From NCBI RefSeq assembly GCF_008831285.2, contig NC_045148.1:18719002-18779001 (forward strand): a DNA stretch of 60,000 nt, in the 5' to 3' direction. How positions within the stretch are numbered: the stretch's first letter is position 1; each line of letters opens with the position of its first letter. Below are positions 58,952 through 60,000 of the stretch, in pieces. This DNA is from Nymphaea colorata (taxonomy: Eukaryota; Streptophyta; Magnoliopsida; Nymphaeales; Nymphaeaceae). The position numbers and the translations under genes were made by a program. The notes beneath the pieces are model-generated. The model was given only the letters and a program-made list of their open reading frames with translations. It was not told the origin of the DNA and made no database searches.

Positions 58952-60000
58952 GTCGCCCTCTGTTTCTCTTTCCCCCTTTCGCTTGCTCTCTTTTGATGTC
59001 CTTGATCAGATGACCATGCAAAAGGAAGAAAAAAAAACCAGTTTTTAACTTTTCCTCCGTTGGTTTTTGATCTGGCAGCGATCTTTTTTTGTTTCAATGG
59101 ATTATTGATCCTCGGTCTTTTTGTATTCTTGCACTATTTCGTCCTACTTTTTGACGTTTTCTGTTTATTGTTAGGGGTAAGCCTGCAAGCTTATTATCTA
59201 ATTCAGTTTTGTGGGTCTTTGATTGTGTCCAAAGCCGTGATTTGTGATAGAAGGTTTTGTTACTTTGAGAACAAAATCCCCCTGATTATGATAAGACGTT
59301 GTCAGTATAGTCACAAGCTGAGAATTTATCCTTTTAGTTTGAAATGTTTTTGTTCCATGGTTCCTTTACAATTTACAGTCATTCGAAGAAGGTGGTGCGT
59401 TTGAGGATTTCTTTCGTTTCTCAGATTCTTGTCTTAGACTCTATGTTGGTCTTTTGATTTAACTCGAAATAAAGTTTCTGCTGCCGAAATCTGTTTTATA
59501 TATGGTGGAGTTTGGGTTTACTGATGAAAAGTGGATGATTTTTTGATCGTTACGAATTGCAGTAATGAAGATCTCCGGGATTCGATTTAATATTCAAATG
59601 AACCTCGTAATCGTGGGAGAGTAGGTTTAGCTATGGGCCTAGCAAAAGATAAATTGGGATAGGTTCCTATAGGATCATCCCTCCCCCTGTCAGCAACCCC
59701 ATAAGAAAAGGGACGTGAAGTTAATAAGTGGAACTTCCTGATTTTGTTCTGGGAAAACCCCACAAGGATCTACTCTTACTCAAGCTCGTGATGAGGACCA
59801 AGGCTTATTGATTTCAACGGAGTCCCGGCCATTGAACTTTAGGCTTCTTTCAACTTAAGCCGTTAGTTGTCAAAATCCAGATTAGTCGGTTGAGTTGATT
59901 ATCAACCTACCTGAGTTTCAAACGAATGACTAATTGGTGAGACTAGTCAGGTTATCAGCTAATCGTTGTTCAGATTAATACCTAACCTATAAGTATTTAT
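58952..60000 (+). other. Start of the long U2AF35 intron
   Basis: T-rich plus-strand sequence typical of a plant first intron. No conserved U2AF35 coding sequence and no other gene was seen. The frame at 59060-59404 is low-complexity and hydrophobic, as expected of translated T-rich intron. Confidence 0.7.

Noticed and set aside
58571-59097. Minus-strand frames over U2AF35
   Set aside because: Antisense shadows of the U2AF35 first exon; the plus strand has a clear CCCH zinc finger.

Overview
This is nuclear DNA from a flowering plant. The protein-coding genes have many short exons separated by AT-rich introns. There are plant-type tRNA genes (CAA motif and TATA-like box upstream), long (TA)n/(TG)n and (GA)n microsatellites, and many small non-autonomous transposons and tRNA-derived SINEs. 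The DEMETER/ROS1-type 5-methylcytosine glycosylase is a plant family. The sequence does not fix the species. The genes are not GC-rich as in grasses, so a dicot or an early-diverging angiosperm is likely.

Layout. 1-4830: intergenic, with a (TA)n(TG)n tract. 4831-17570 (minus): a complete 19-exon DEMETER/ROS1-like DNA glycosylase gene. Every exon could be joined in frame, giving 5958 bp and 1985 aa. Its promoter and leader run to about 18.4 kb and include an upstream ORF, a pyrimidine tract and a TATA box. One 2.6-kb intron holds an apparent processed retrocopy flanked by a 14-bp target-site duplication. 18.4-45.1 kb: a gene-poor block of MITEs, SINEs, microsatellites and a decayed tandem repeat, with a few exon-like or GC-richer islands of unknown origin. 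45167-55038 (minus): a complete 13-exon sterol C-14 reductase gene (FACKEL/ERG24 family), 369 aa, including one GC-AG intron. 55.3-57.9 kb: intergenic repeats. 57887-57958 (plus): tRNA-Gly(TCC). 58411-58493 (minus): tRNA-Leu(TAA). 58715 onward (plus): the first coding exon of the U2AF small subunit (U2AF35), whose intron runs off the window.

The genes are unrelated housekeeping and epigenetic genes: active DNA demethylation, sterol biosynthesis in the ER, 3' splice-site recognition, and two tRNAs. Nothing suggests a gene cluster. I found no convincing new multi-gene system. The most notable items are the intronic retrocopy, the in-frame tandem duplication and alternative acceptor in the glycosylase, the GC-AG intron in the reductase, SINE and hAT-MITE insertions with visible target-site duplications, and a decayed tandem array with a period of about 270 bp.
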